From Terriglobia bacterium (lineage in GTDB: Bacteria > Acidobacteriota > Terriglobia > UBA7540), in the NCBI GenBank assembly GCA_020072655.1, contig JAIQGH010000005.1, positions 1 through 64,000 of the forward strand: a DNA stretch of 64,000 bases. The letters run 5' to 3'. A model generated the notes under the pieces. That model worked only from the letters and a program-made list of their open reading frames with translations. It was not told the DNA's origin and did not search any database. A program made the position numbers and the translations under genes. This document shows positions 51,624 to 60,291 of this stretch, piece by piece (positions within the stretch are counted from its first letter, which is position 1; every line of letters starts with the position of its first letter).

Positions 51624-52643
51624 TCACTTCTGGGGAGGTGCGGAAGCCTCCTTAGGCGGCTGGACGTGCTGCTCGGTATCGACGTGGAAGATTTGGTAGT
51701 CAGAATAACGGTGGCGGTTCTGGAACAGCGTGCCCCGGAACTCGACCGTCACCTCGACCTCTTGGGGCAGCCACAGCACGGCGGGCGACTGGCGAAAGGT
51801 GACCTGATGAAGCTGCACGATCGTGCTCTCCTGGCGAAGGCCCATATCCGTCTGCGGGGCCAGCAGGTCCGTGCGCATGCGCACGACCTGGTAGGTTTCG
51901 GCATCGATCCAAGCGACCCCTTGAAGAATGACCGGGATGGACTCTCCGGTCGAGAGCCGGAAGGAAACCACGACCGCGGCGGGCATGGGACGCTCCGCGA
52001 AAGCGAGGACGTACGTCGGGCGACCGTTCACCACCTGCGAGCCGAGATAGCGGAAGCTCGACAAGGGCTGGTGGTCTCGGTCCAGCAACAACAGCAGCGA
52101 GGCGAAGCCGCTGGTCTGGAGAAAGCCGGCGACCGGGAGGTCGGCGGACCGATCTTGCCCCTCGATGTCGGTGCGATACTCAGCCAGGCGGCGTGGCGCG
52201 CCGGCTTCGAGCAGCATCAGGTAGCGGAAGCGTTGGTGGATGAAATCGTGGGTGAAGCGGGCGGTCTGGTCGCCCCGGATGACCCCGGGAAACAGTTCGG
52301 TCGGGTCGCCCGTGCCGCCGCCGCGACGCGACTCGTCAATTTCCTCCCGCGAGGTGGTGTTGACGAAGTCTTTCAGGAACAAGTCCAGGTTCTCGGCCAC
52401 CCGGCTGAGGATGTCGGGCAGAGACGACTGGTCGTCGGAGGGTTCGAGCTTCTTAAGTTCCGGAATGTCCTTGCGAAGCTTTTCAATGGGGTGGTTCGTA
52501 ATCGGGTCCGCTTGGACGTAAGAAGAGAGGTCGAACACTTGGGTATCGGGTTGAGGCGCCGCCACGGTCAGCACGAAGCTGGGCGACAGGAGGGCGCCCA
52601 GGAGCGCGCAGCCGCGAACCCACCAAATCCTGCCGCCAACCAT
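51624..52643 (-). CDS. secreted hypothetical protein (outer-membrane lipoprotein-sorting-like fold possible)
   Basis: From ATG 52643 there are 339 residues, starting with a signal peptide (MVGGRIWWVRGCALLGALLSPSFVLTVAA). The mature part has a helical first half and a beta-rich second half with YVLAFAERPM, GVAWIDAETYQVVRMRTDLL and LWLPQEVEVTVEFRGTLFQNRHRYSDYQIF. The second half resembles the meandering half-barrel of LolA/LolB-like proteins that hold hydrophobic ligands, an impression I cannot test here. Similar proteins seem common in Acidobacteria. It stands alone on the minus strand. Confidence 0.6.
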   Translation of the reverse strand: MVGGRIWWVRGCALLGALLSPSFVLTVAAPQPDTQVFDLSSYVQADPITNHPIEKLRKDIPELKKLEPSDDQSSLPDILSRVAENLDLFLKDFVNTTSREEIDESRRGGGTGDPTELFPGVIRGDQTARFTHDFIHQRFRYLMLLEAGAPRRLAEYRTDIEGQDRSADLPVAGFLQTSGFASLLLLLDRDHQPLSSFRYLGSQVVNGRPTYVLAFAERPMPAAVVVSFRLSTGESIPVILQGVAWIDAETYQVVRMRTDLLAPQTDMGLRQESTIVQLHQVTFRQSPAVLWLPQEVEVTVEFRGTLFQNRHRYSDYQIFHVDTEQHVQPPKEASAPPQK

Positions 52644-52795
52644 ACTATTAAGGATGCGCCAAAATGTCACACTTGGCAAGCAGAGGCGGCTTCACGCCAC
52701 CAAGCTGGAAGCGCCCTCTGGACTCACGGCTTTTCAAGGAATAAGAAAGCCGTCCCAATCAAGTACATCGGAGCGCTGCCTCCTCCGCTAGCGGG

Positions 52796-54007
52796 TTAGT
52801 GGAAGAAGAGGACCTTCGGGCGGACCCACCGCCCGCTCCTCTCAACATCCTTGGCGACAATCCGATAGGAAGGCTGAGCCTGGGCGACCACGCGAGGAAT
52901 CACCTGCGGGTCGTCCCGCAAGTGGTACACGCAGATGGCCATGCGCGGCTTGAATCGCCGCAGGGTCTGCGCCGCCCCGCGCAAAGCATGGCGTTCCGAT
53001 CCCTCGATATCCATTTTGATGAAGTCGACGCGATCCAGGCGCAGTTGGGAGACGATGTCATCGAGCGGCATCACTGGAATACCCGGAAGGGTTCTGCCTC
53101 CGGGGACCTTGAAGACAAAGCTGTCCTCTGCCGAACTCCAACCAGCTTCTTCGGAAAGGGCGAGATTGGTCTTGCTATCCCAAACCCCCACCTTGACCAA
53201 CATGACCCCACCGTCCTGAATCATCTCGGCGAAGTTCTTTTCAAAACACACCAGGTTGATCGGGTCAGGTTCAATGGCCACCACCCGGCGGGCACCCCGA
53301 AGCAGGGCGATGCGGGTAAATGTTCCGACATGCGCGCCGCAGTCGATAACCGTGTCCCCCGGTCGCACGGCCACATCCCCGTCGTCATAGTCATGTTGCA
53401 CGGTCAGTTCCCAGAGCAAAAGGCACAGCAGCCCTTTGCCTGGCGCACCGATCCAGAAATCTCCCCATATGGTCCGATAAAGCTCTAGTTCGCGCCCCCC
53501 GACCCTCATCCCGCCGGTCTTGGTGACGTGGGACTGAATATTGGGGTCAGACGAACCTACACAAGGCTGGAACACCGCTCGGCCAGCATCTTTCCAAGGA
53601 AGGTAGGGGAAACTGCCCACCAGCTTGTGCTCCAAGGTCACCGCCCTCCACCATATCGAGCAGCCACTTTGGTCAAACCAAGACCAAAGCAGTCCCGCGC
53701 AGACGACGGGCACCGCGAGCGCGCGTGTCCACCCCCGCTCGCCGGCGCAAGCCAGCCAGACGCCGCCGATCAGGCACGCGACAAGAATCGCGTTAAGGGA
53801 CCAGACAAGTCCTCCGGCAGCGACAATCAGGGCCGCCAGAAACCAAGCGTTGAGGTCGCGCCACGACCAAATCAATCCAGCGGCGGCGACCATGGACGCC
53901 AGGGCGAAGGCTCCTGCCACGGACCAGAACCCCCCCGTAAGGACGATCATGGCCGCAACGATGAGTGGCCATTTCTTGCGATCCAAGATGTTTATTCTAG
54001 GTAGCAT
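52796..54007 (-). CDS. FkbM family methyltransferase with N-terminal membrane region
   Basis: The 403-residue protein from ATG 54007 has about five hydrophobic segments in residues 10-110, in which the motif A-(A/G)-G-L-(I/V)-W-S-(W/L) recurs three times, like an internal repeat. The cytosolic methyltransferase follows with SAM motif GDTVIDCGAHVGTFTRIAL, acidic strand VVAIEPDP and the FkbM signature DRVDFIKMDIEGSERHALRGA. FkbM enzymes O-methylate sugars or polyketides. A membrane-tethered form would act on lipid-linked glycans or membrane metabolites (inference). GGAGG directly abuts the ATG, so the true start may be slightly different. The frame upstream to 54265 looks non-coding. Confidence 0.75.
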   Translation of the reverse strand: MLPRINILDRKKWPLIVAAMIVLTGGFWSVAGAFALASMVAAAGLIWSWRDLNAWFLAALIVAAGGLVWSLNAILVACLIGGVWLACAGERGWTRALAVPVVCAGLLWSWFDQSGCSIWWRAVTLEHKLVGSFPYLPWKDAGRAVFQPCVGSSDPNIQSHVTKTGGMRVGGRELELYRTIWGDFWIGAPGKGLLCLLLWELTVQHDYDDGDVAVRPGDTVIDCGAHVGTFTRIALLRGARRVVAIEPDPINLVCFEKNFAEMIQDGGVMLVKVGVWDSKTNLALSEEAGWSSAEDSFVFKVPGGRTLPGIPVMPLDDIVSQLRLDRVDFIKMDIEGSERHALRGAAQTLRRFKPRMAICVYHLRDDPQVIPRVVAQAQPSYRIVAKDVERSGRWVRPKVLFFH

Positions 54008-54315
54008 CCTCCGAACCTCGGTCGGGTGGCGAGGAGCCTTGGCCTGCGGGGTCCGCGATTTGCGTAGGGACCTGTTTTGACCATGATTCTGGATTCGGCA
54101 GGCTTCGATGACGTGGTACCCAGTCGCTCCCCGAGATCGCAGGTGGTTCAGAGCAACGATCTGCGCCGGGCGGTGAGAGCACAGCTTGGCGAGATGTGAA
54201 GAAGATCCAATCCGTGACGCGCGGGCGACGGAGGTTGGACATCGCCCAACAATATCACGTTCCAAGGCACACGGTCACCGGTACCCTGGCCGTAGACCCC
54301 CGTCCGGCGCGCGGT
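54008..54315. other. intergenic stretch between FkbM and XRE genes
   Basis: About 310 bases without a supported gene. It should hold the promoter of the FkbM gene and the end of the XRE transcript, but no clear element was recognised. Confidence 0.3.
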
Positions 54316-54699
54316 TCAGCGAAAGGCCAACTTCCGGGCGAGCGAGAGCAGGACCTCGCGGTCAGACTCGCGGATGCTGCCCAGGAGGCTGCGGACTTTG
54401 AGGAGGAAGCGAGCTTCCGACCCCGGTTCGCCGGCCTGCTCGGCCAGCTCCTCAAGCGTCAGCCGAGCGCTCAGTTGGGGAGTCGCAGGCGCGCCATTTC
54501 CCTCATAAAAGAGCTGGTAGAGCGGGACGCCGAGGGCGCTCGCGAACCTTTCCAGCGTTTCCAGTGCGGGAACGGTGTGGCCGTTCTCCACGCGGGAAGT
54601 GTAGCAACGCAAGAGGCCGCTGGCGCGTTCGATGTCTCCTTGCGAGAGTCCCTTCTCCGTGCGCAGAGTACGAATTCGTTCGCCAATCAACATTGCCAT
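54316..54699 (-). CDS. XRE family helix-turn-helix transcriptional regulator
   Basis: From ATG 54699, which has AAGGAG four bases upstream, the protein has 127 residues. The N-terminal Cro/CI-type HTH (GERIRTLRTEKGLSQGDIERASGLLRCYTSRVENGHTVPALETLERFASALGVPLYQLFY) is typical, followed by a charged helical tail (LTLEELAEQAGEPGSEARFLLKVRSLLGSIRESDREVLLSLARKLA). A longer form from ATG 54774 is possible but has a poorer site. Targets are unknown; a GCCCCGAT dyad lies about 220 bases upstream. Confidence 0.87.
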   Translation of the reverse strand: MAMLIGERIRTLRTEKGLSQGDIERASGLLRCYTSRVENGHTVPALETLERFASALGVPLYQLFYEGNGAPATPQLSARLTLEELAEQAGEPGSEARFLLKVRSLLGSIRESDREVLLSLARKLAFR

Positions 54700-55077
54700 T
54701 TTCTCCTTCGCGCTGAAGGCGCGGGTTTTCGGGCGCGCCGCCGATGAAGGTGAGCTTGCGGACTTGGGGACCATCGCTCCCTCCCGTGGCGGTGCTGGCG
54801 GCGCGGCCCCGATGCCTGGCCTCGGGCCCGCCCGCAGGATGATGAATGCATGCAGGGCGGAGCGGGCCGTCACCGACCATCCGAATTGCCCGTCGGTTCC
54901 GCGGAGCGAGCCCACCGCCCCGATGAGCTTTATCGGGGCTCCCGCCCCGCCCTGCCACCCGCCTCCCTGTTCAGTCACTTCCCCACTGCAACCACGCAAC
55001 GCCGGAGGCGGGGACCTAACACAAAACAAACTGACGTTTTCGAGGCACGTACAAAAGCTGCCCGATCAATCGGGGCG
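54700..55077. other. intergenic region with GCCCCGAT-type dyads
   Basis: No gene was assigned in these 378 bases, although the XRE frame stays open through them. GCCCCGAT (54917-54924) / ATCGGGGC (54932-54939) forms a hairpin. A related CCCGAT-CA-ATCGGG palindrome lies at 55061-55074, directly after the PilZ gene stop. Confidence 0.45.
55051..55075 (-). terminator. probable terminator of the PilZ gene
   Basis: The palindrome CCCGAT-CA-ATCGGG (55061-55074) lies 4 bases after the PilZ stop. On the minus strand it is followed by CAGCTTTT, a short T-run. Confidence 0.5.
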
Positions 55078-55422
55078 CTACGCGCCGCGCACGAAGGTGT
55101 ACTCCAGAATCCGCGCGGCGAGCACCTTCCTGTCGTCCTCTGCCGGCGGCAGGATCGCGCGCACGACCTCGCCGCAACAGATCACCTGGGCGCCGGGCTC
55201 GCCGCCGAACTCCGCCGGTAGCTCAAAGCGCATCAGGATGGTCGTCGAAACCGGCAGGCCCTTCTCGCCCCGGAAAATGACCCCGCTGCGGCTGATGTTT
55301 TCGATCTGGCCATTCAGCCAAACGAGGTCCTCCAGCGCCCGATATTGAATCGGCATGGCGAGCGGGAAACGCGGGGCGCGCCGTGAGCTGTCCAGGGAGG
55401 GGTCCGCCCAGCGCTTGCTCAT
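55078..55422 (-). CDS. PilZ domain protein
   Basis: From ATG 55422 (GGAGG upstream) the protein has 114 residues. The PilZ c-di-GMP binding motif is partly present: SSRRAPRFPLAMPIQYR (RxxxR-like R-R-A-P-R) followed by IENISRSGVIFRG, matching (D/N)xSxxG. A six-stranded barrel is expected from the rest. It binds c-di-GMP to regulate a partner, perhaps the type IV pilus-like system or exopolysaccharide. It is located next to an XRE gene and a NarL-type system, but spacing suggests its own transcript. Confidence 0.85.
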   Translation of the reverse strand: MSKRWADPSLDSSRRAPRFPLAMPIQYRALEDLVWLNGQIENISRSGVIFRGEKGLPVSTTILMRFELPAEFGGEPGAQVICCGEVVRAILPPAEDDRKVLAARILEYTFVRGA

Positions 55423-55630
55423 CGGTCCTCCATCCGCCGACCGTGCCCGGGACCGGCGTCGCCAATGCGACCGTACCCGGCCCGCGCACAAATCCAGCGC
55501 AAGAATAGCAGTGTCAGGAAAAGTGCCAATGGCCCAGCGGTAGGGCTAGCCTGGCACCTAGGTGCCACCGGCTGGAGGGGGATTTTTTGTGGCAGATCAC
55601 AGATTCAAAATTCCGGAAGCCCTCGGCGGG

Positions 55631-55655
55631 CGCCCCGATGACGCGCATCGGGGCG
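55631..55655 (-). terminator. strong hairpin downstream of the two-component operon
   Basis: A perfect 10-bp stem CGCCCCGATG/CATCGGGGCG with loop ACGCG lies 12 bases after the response-regulator stop. There is no T-run, so termination may be weak or factor-assisted. It shares the GCCCCGAT core with dyads at 54917 and 55061. Confidence 0.45.
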
Positions 55656-55666
55656 TTCGGGCCGAC

Positions 55667-56338
55667 TCAGGCAGCTTCTTCAAAGAGGTGGTGGTTGACG
55701 GCGAAAAGGGCCAGCTCCAAGCGGTTGGAGACGCCCAGCTTGTCGAAGATGTTGGTGAGGTGATGCTTGACTGTTTGCTCGCTGATGGAGAATTTTTGTG
55801 CGATGTCCTTGTTCGTGTAGCCAGCCACGATGACGGAGATGATTTCGAGCTCGCGCGGGGTGAGGCCGAAGGTTTTCTTGCGCGCCTCCTCACCCGCCGG
55901 CGTCAACAGGTCGCGCAGGGTGGCGACGAGATCGGAAACGCTCTCCCGGCCCACCCAGTACTGGCCCGCCATCACGCTGCGGATGCTCTTGAGGAGCGCC
56001 TCGGTCGCGGACTCCTTCATCACAATGCCGCGCGCGCCGAGTTGCAGCGCTTCGACAATCTGCGCGCGCTCGATGGCGGCGGTGAGCACAATGGTGCGCA
56101 CGGGCGTCGGCGCCTTCGCCAGTTCCGCCAAGGCTTCGAGCCCCGGCACGCGGGGCATGTTGAGATCGAGCAGCAGAATCTCCGGCTTGAGCTGGCGCGC
56201 CAGCTTGACGGCCTCGCCGCCGTCGGCGGCTTCGCCAATCACCCGGAAGCCCGGCTCAGCTTCCAGCAGGCCGCGCAGGCCGTCGCGAAAAATGGGATGA
56301 TCGTCGGCAATCAGAATGCGAATCGTCGTCTTATCCAT
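55667..56338 (-). CDS. NarL/FixJ family response regulator
   Basis: The 223-residue regulator has a receiver domain (1-125) with acidic pocket ADDHP, phospho-acceptor Asp58 (LLLDLNMPRVPGLEAL), and the conserved T and K of the switch. A LuxR-type HTH (LTPRELEIISVIVAGYTNKDIAQKFSISEQTVKHHLTNIFDKLGVSNR) is at about 150-205. It is the partner of the histidine kinase encoded directly upstream, whose stop overlaps this start by 8 bases. Targets are unknown. NarL-type regulators control respiration or surface functions. Confidence 0.93.
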   Translation of the reverse strand: MDKTTIRILIADDHPIFRDGLRGLLEAEPGFRVIGEAADGGEAVKLARQLKPEILLLDLNMPRVPGLEALAELAKAPTPVRTIVLTAAIERAQIVEALQLGARGIVMKESATEALLKSIRSVMAGQYWVGRESVSDLVATLRDLLTPAGEEARKKTFGLTPRELEIISVIVAGYTNKDIAQKFSISEQTVKHHLTNIFDKLGVSNRLELALFAVNHHLFEEAA

Positions 56339-58106
56339 GAGTCCTCTGTGGGAAGGTAATCTCCAGGCGCGCGCCCTTTCCCGGCCCCGATTCTACCGAG
56401 AGTTCGCCGCCAATGGAACGGACACGTTCCTTGATGACCAGCGGGCCTTTGCGCGCCGCGTCGAGTTCGGCCTGGGTCAGCCGCCCGGTGAAATCGAAGC
56501 CGCGGCCGTCGTCGTCAATCACCAGGCGCCAGAAGCCGTTCTGGGAGTCGAAGCGTACCATGACCTTTTGCGCTTCGCTATGCTTGCGGACGTTGGCGAG
56601 CGCCTCCTGGACGATGCGCGCCACCTCCGTCGCCACGCGGGGCGAGACCGCGACTTCATCGAGCGGCGAAATGAAGCGCGCCGAGATCCCCGCGTCCCGC
56701 CCGAACTTGTCCACCGTGATGGCGAGAAAGTCCAGGAGCTTTCTCGGGCCGAGGTCCAGCGGCTTCATCTGCTGCATCACTTCGCGGAGGTTGAGGATTT
56801 CCTTGCGCAGAAGCTGTTGGATGCGGGTCATCCCTTCGGCCAGCTTGCCGGTCATCGTGGGCTGGCGGCGCAGCACGTCCACCTGCATCTCCAGGCCGAT
56901 CAGTGATTGAATGACGCCGTCGTGCAGTTCGCGCGCCACTCGCGCCCGCTCCACCGCGCCCACCCGCGTGCGCAAACGCCGCATCAAGAACACGCCGTAA
57001 AGCACCGGGCCGACCTGCCGCACGATGGTCTGGAAGAAAGGCACGGCCATTTCCGGCGTGCCCGCCTGCGGATCAATCAGGAAGAGCTGGCCGGCCCATT
57101 CGTTCCCGGCGCTGAGCGACATCGCCAGGATGGAGCCGAAGGGTTCGGCCGCCTGCAGCGACTCCGGCGGGATCCAGGAAACATCTGAGAGGCGCGTCCC
57201 CTTTTCGCTCACCACGTAAAGCTCGTAGCGGTGCCCCCGGCGCAGCGAGGTCTGCCGCGCCGCATGCCAGGTCTCGCCCGGAGGCTCGAAAAGGTAGATC
57301 GCGCGCCGGTCGGGATCGAGCTCGACATTGGAGATGGCCACTTCCCGGCTTCTTTCCTCCCGCGCCGCAATCCACAGGTAGGCGCGGCCCGACTTCACTT
57401 CCTCCAGAGCCAGCACCGCCCGCGTGGATTGGAACAGGTTCAGGATTTCCTCGAGCACCACGCGCAGCGAGGCGCGCAGTCCCACTTCGCTCTGGGCGCG
57501 GGAAATGATCCGGGTAATGGCGGCGGACTCCGTGCGCAGGCGCTTCTGCTCTTCGCCGAGGTAGCCGAGCAGATAGCCCGTAATCAGCAGGAACAGGCCG
57601 CGCAGAATGAAGCGGTTCGCCCCGAACTCGCCTTCCACGAAGGCTCGTATGGCCGGGCGGCTCGACGCCAGAAAAATGGCCTGAGAAAAATAGAGCACGA
57701 TCGCGCCCGCCGCCGTGGCCATGGTTTCCGTGAAGCCCCAGCGGTAAGCCGCCGCCAGCAGCGCGAAAATACTGAACGCGAAAAACGGGCTGCTTGGGTC
57801 GGCGCTGTAAAGGGAAATCAACGCCGGCCAAATCACGTCCACGGCGTGCACGCCCAGGCGAAACCCGGCCGACGATTCCTTGCGGATTTGCACCAGCACG
57901 AGAATCAGCAGGCTGTGGATGGCATAGATGAGCAGCAGGCCGTAGGCCCGCCGCGAGAAAGTCACGGCTTCGGTGGGATTAAGCCCGATCGCCACCAGTG
58001 AGCTGATGGCGAGGAAGGCGCGCGCCGTAGCGAGAATCCGCTCGATGCGCTGCGTCTCCCCCAGGATAACAACGGCCCCAAATCTGGCTCGGAACTTCTG
58101 CAGCAT
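56331..58106 (-). CDS. membrane histidine kinase (NarX/DesK type, HisKA_3)
   Basis: The 591-residue kinase from ATG 58106 begins with about six membrane helices (residues 25-190). A GAF-like domain (about 215-400) with LRASLRVVLEEILNLFQSTRAVLALEEV follows. The HisKA_3 dimerisation segment carries the phospho-accepting His (VARELHDGVIQSLIGLEMQ), and the ATPase domain has EALANVRKHSEAQKV, DDDGRGFDF and the GPGKGARLEITFP end. The RxLHDxxxQ pattern is that of NarX/DesK kinases paired with NarL-type regulators, as here. The frame extends to 58346 but that overlaps the divergent DUF1059 gene. The ligand is unknown. Confidence 0.9.
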   Translation of the reverse strand: MLQKFRARFGAVVILGETQRIERILATARAFLAISSLVAIGLNPTEAVTFSRRAYGLLLIYAIHSLLILVLVQIRKESSAGFRLGVHAVDVIWPALISLYSADPSSPFFAFSIFALLAAAYRWGFTETMATAAGAIVLYFSQAIFLASSRPAIRAFVEGEFGANRFILRGLFLLITGYLLGYLGEEQKRLRTESAAITRIISRAQSEVGLRASLRVVLEEILNLFQSTRAVLALEEVKSGRAYLWIAAREERSREVAISNVELDPDRRAIYLFEPPGETWHAARQTSLRRGHRYELYVVSEKGTRLSDVSWIPPESLQAAEPFGSILAMSLSAGNEWAGQLFLIDPQAGTPEMAVPFFQTIVRQVGPVLYGVFLMRRLRTRVGAVERARVARELHDGVIQSLIGLEMQVDVLRRQPTMTGKLAEGMTRIQQLLRKEILNLREVMQQMKPLDLGPRKLLDFLAITVDKFGRDAGISARFISPLDEVAVSPRVATEVARIVQEALANVRKHSEAQKVMVRFDSQNGFWRLVIDDDGRGFDFTGRLTQAELDAARKGPLVIKERVRSIGGELSVESGPGKGARLEITFPQRTHG

Positions 58107-58345
58107 TGCTGGCTGGGTCCCCCACCGTCCCGCGGCGAGGAACTGGGTCACCCCGCATCTTATCACCCCTCCCGCGGAGAGAGACCAAAAATCTCGGAGC
58201 GCCGCGATGCGGATTTCACGGGGTGAGAAATCCTCGAAACCGTCATCCTTGCCGGCTGGCGCGCGTGCTTCGAGAGAATCGCCACGCTCTGGAAGCACGC
58301 GGATGATACAATGTCGTACAATCCGCAAGAAGTTGGGAGGGCTCA

Positions 58346-58528
58346 ATGGCGAAGGTGCTGCGCTGCAAGGATCTGGGGATGGGCTGCACGAAGGAGCTTC
58401 GCGCCGAAACGGAAGAGGAACTCCTCAAGCTCGCCGCCGAGCACGCCGAGAAAGACCACGGCATCCAGGCCTCCAGCATTCCCCCTTCCATCCTGGCCAT
58501 GGTGAAAGCTGCCATTCGAGACGAGTAG
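58346..58528 (+). CDS. DUF1059 family small protein
   Basis: The 60-residue protein MAKVLRCKDLGMGCTKELRA...HAEKDHGI has the DUF1059 pattern: Cys7 and Cys14 plus His41 or His50-type residues that look like a small metal site, and a helix ending ...MVKAAIRDE. DUF1059 proteins are widespread, short and of unknown role. GGGAGGG lies 5-6 bases upstream of ATG. It is divergent from the histidine kinase gene. Confidence 0.85.
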   Translation: MAKVLRCKDLGMGCTKELRAETEEELLKLAAEHAEKDHGIQASSIPPSILAMVKAAIRDE

Positions 58529-58726
58529 AGGCGATCTTATATCGCCATGAGCAGGTAGCGCGACGAGTGACGCATACGTGCCGTTGCGTGGCATGTGTGC
58601 GGCTTCCGGTTGCAGAATGCCCGCGTTGGTCGCACACCCCTACACGTCGGGGTATGCGCCACCCGCGGAACGTGGATAATGGAAATTCCGGGTAATTCGG
58701 AAGATGAGCCCAGATTAGGGGGAACC

Positions 58727-59845
58727 ATGAGCGAACCCCGCTTTCCAGACCGCAACCTGGCAATGGCGAGCGTCGTGGCCGGGAGCGTGCTCTCGCTTGC
58801 CCTGCTTGCCCAAGAGGCGGTGCCGACCAAGGACGGCGACGCCCATCTCGAACACGGCAGACAACTGTATGCGATGCACTGCCAGCGTTGCCACGGCTCC
58901 AACGGCGACGATTTCACTTGTTCTGGAGATATGACACCCCTGGCCGGCCTGGGCCGGCGGCCGCGGGTGGACCTGGTAGGGCAGGTTATGTCGCCGTCCT
59001 ATTTCCTCAGGGGCGTGGCCTATCAAGGAGCGGACGCGCGCGATCTCACTGGCTTTCTTCTCAGCCTCAAGGGCGAGAAGGAAATCGATGACCCGGGCCT
59101 CCTGTGTCTACCTAGGTTGCTCAGCAAAAGGTGGGGCCTCCTGGATTACTACCGCGTCATCGATCTCCGGGGCGGGGCGGCCTACGCTAAGGGACACATT
59201 CCGAACGCCACGCGCTGGCCCGGCCTCGAGGAAGGCGGCGAGTGCCGAGCTTGCGCAGCCGACGTCGTGGCACAGAAGCTCGGTTTGCTCGCGGTCCGGC
59301 CCGAAATGACCGTCGTTATCTACGACGATACCCTGACGCCGGCATCCGCCTTGTTATGGTGGGATCTCGTTCGCGCCGGACAGAAGAATGTCGCCATCTT
59401 GGACGGAGGATTCCGGCGGTGGGTTGAAGAGGAGAACCAGGTCACAACTGTGGTTACGCCCTTGACACCCGTTACGTACACTTCCCCGGGAGCGGCGGAA
59501 GTTGCGCCGGGCCCTGAGGGCCGGGACCATCCCGTACTCCGCCTCAGCGCAGGATTGCGCCAGCCATCCGCAGGCGTATTCGACTGGGAACGCACCCTCA
59601 GCGACGGGCGCCTGCGAACCGCCGGCGAGATTCGGGAGTATCTCAATCGCAGCGACGTCAGATTCCCCGGCGCGTACCGCCTGGAGGGAAGCGACGCCGA
59701 GGCCGCCTATCTGGTCTACGTGCTCCGCCTCCTCGGCTTCCACCGAGCCCACTACGATCCCATCGGCAAGTTGCTAGCCGTTGATAGTTCCAACCTGCCC
59801 GCGTCAGAGTCTCGAACCCACCTCACAGCACCACTACAACCCTGA
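58727..59845 (+). CDS. cytochrome c fused to two rhodanese-like domains lacking the catalytic Cys
   Basis: From ATG 58727 (AGGGGG upstream) the protein has 372 residues. A signal/anchor (MASVVAGSVLSLALLAQEA) is followed by a monoheme cytochrome c domain (CQRCH at 52-56, probable axial Met69 in MTPLAG). The rest looks like a tandem rhodanese of the thiosulfate/3-mercaptopyruvate sulfurtransferase kind: YYRVIDLRGGAAYAKGHIPNATRWPG, VVIYDD...LWWDLVRAGQKNVAILDGGFRRW, and a second half with FDWERTLSDGRLRTAGEIREYL...YVLRLLGF. The active-site loop that should read C-x-x-G-x-R reads YDDTLTPAS in domain 1 (199-207) and RLEGSDAEAAY in domain 2 (318-328), so neither carries the sulfur-accepting Cys. A binding or electron-transfer role in periplasmic sulfur chemistry is inferred. 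Confidence 0.75.
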   Translation: MSEPRFPDRNLAMASVVAGSVLSLALLAQEAVPTKDGDAHLEHGRQLYAMHCQRCHGSNGDDFTCSGDMTPLAGLGRRPRVDLVGQVMSPSYFLRGVAYQGADARDLTGFLLSLKGEKEIDDPGLLCLPRLLSKRWGLLDYYRVIDLRGGAAYAKGHIPNATRWPGLEEGGECRACAADVVAQKLGLLAVRPEMTVVIYDDTLTPASALLWWDLVRAGQKNVAILDGGFRRWVEEENQVTTVVTPLTPVTYTSPGAAEVAPGPEGRDHPVLRLSAGLRQPSAGVFDWERTLSDGRLRTAGEIREYLNRSDVRFPGAYRLEGSDAEAAYLVYVLRLLGFHRAHYDPIGKLLAVDSSNLPASESRTHLTAPLQP

Positions 59846-60291
59846 GACTGGAATTCCCCGCTAAAGCCCGACGCTACAAAACCAAAATGCGTCGCTACCC
59901 CCGACTCGGCGTGTTTGACTCACTTTAACCCAACCGTTATAGTAATCCGACTTCAATACACATTCGGGCGCATTGAGGAGGGAGCGGATTTGGAAAAGGA
60001 AATCCCCCATAACATAGCCTCGGGGCGCGCCGGTAGGTGCTGGTGGTGATGAATCGCAGCAGGTAGCGCAGAGTGTCGTTTCGCAGAGACCCTGCGGCTC
60101 TTAGTCAGATCCGCGTGCTCTAGTCGCAGGGAACCAGTTTGGCTCGCCAAGTAGCGGCGTAAAGCCGCCCCGAGTTCCTAACCGTGGCTCTGGACAGCCG
60201 CGAGAGTTGCGGTAGAATACCGCCGCCCAATCGCCTTCCTAAGGCTCGCCCTCGATCAAGTGCATTGGGGCGGTGAACGCAGGACCTCGAG
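59846..60291. other. intergenic region upstream of the nucleotide-transporter fusion gene
   Basis: No coding region or strong structural element was recognised in these 446 bases. The promoter of the downstream gene is probably here. AGGA near 60281 may serve the GTG start at 60292. Confidence 0.35.
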
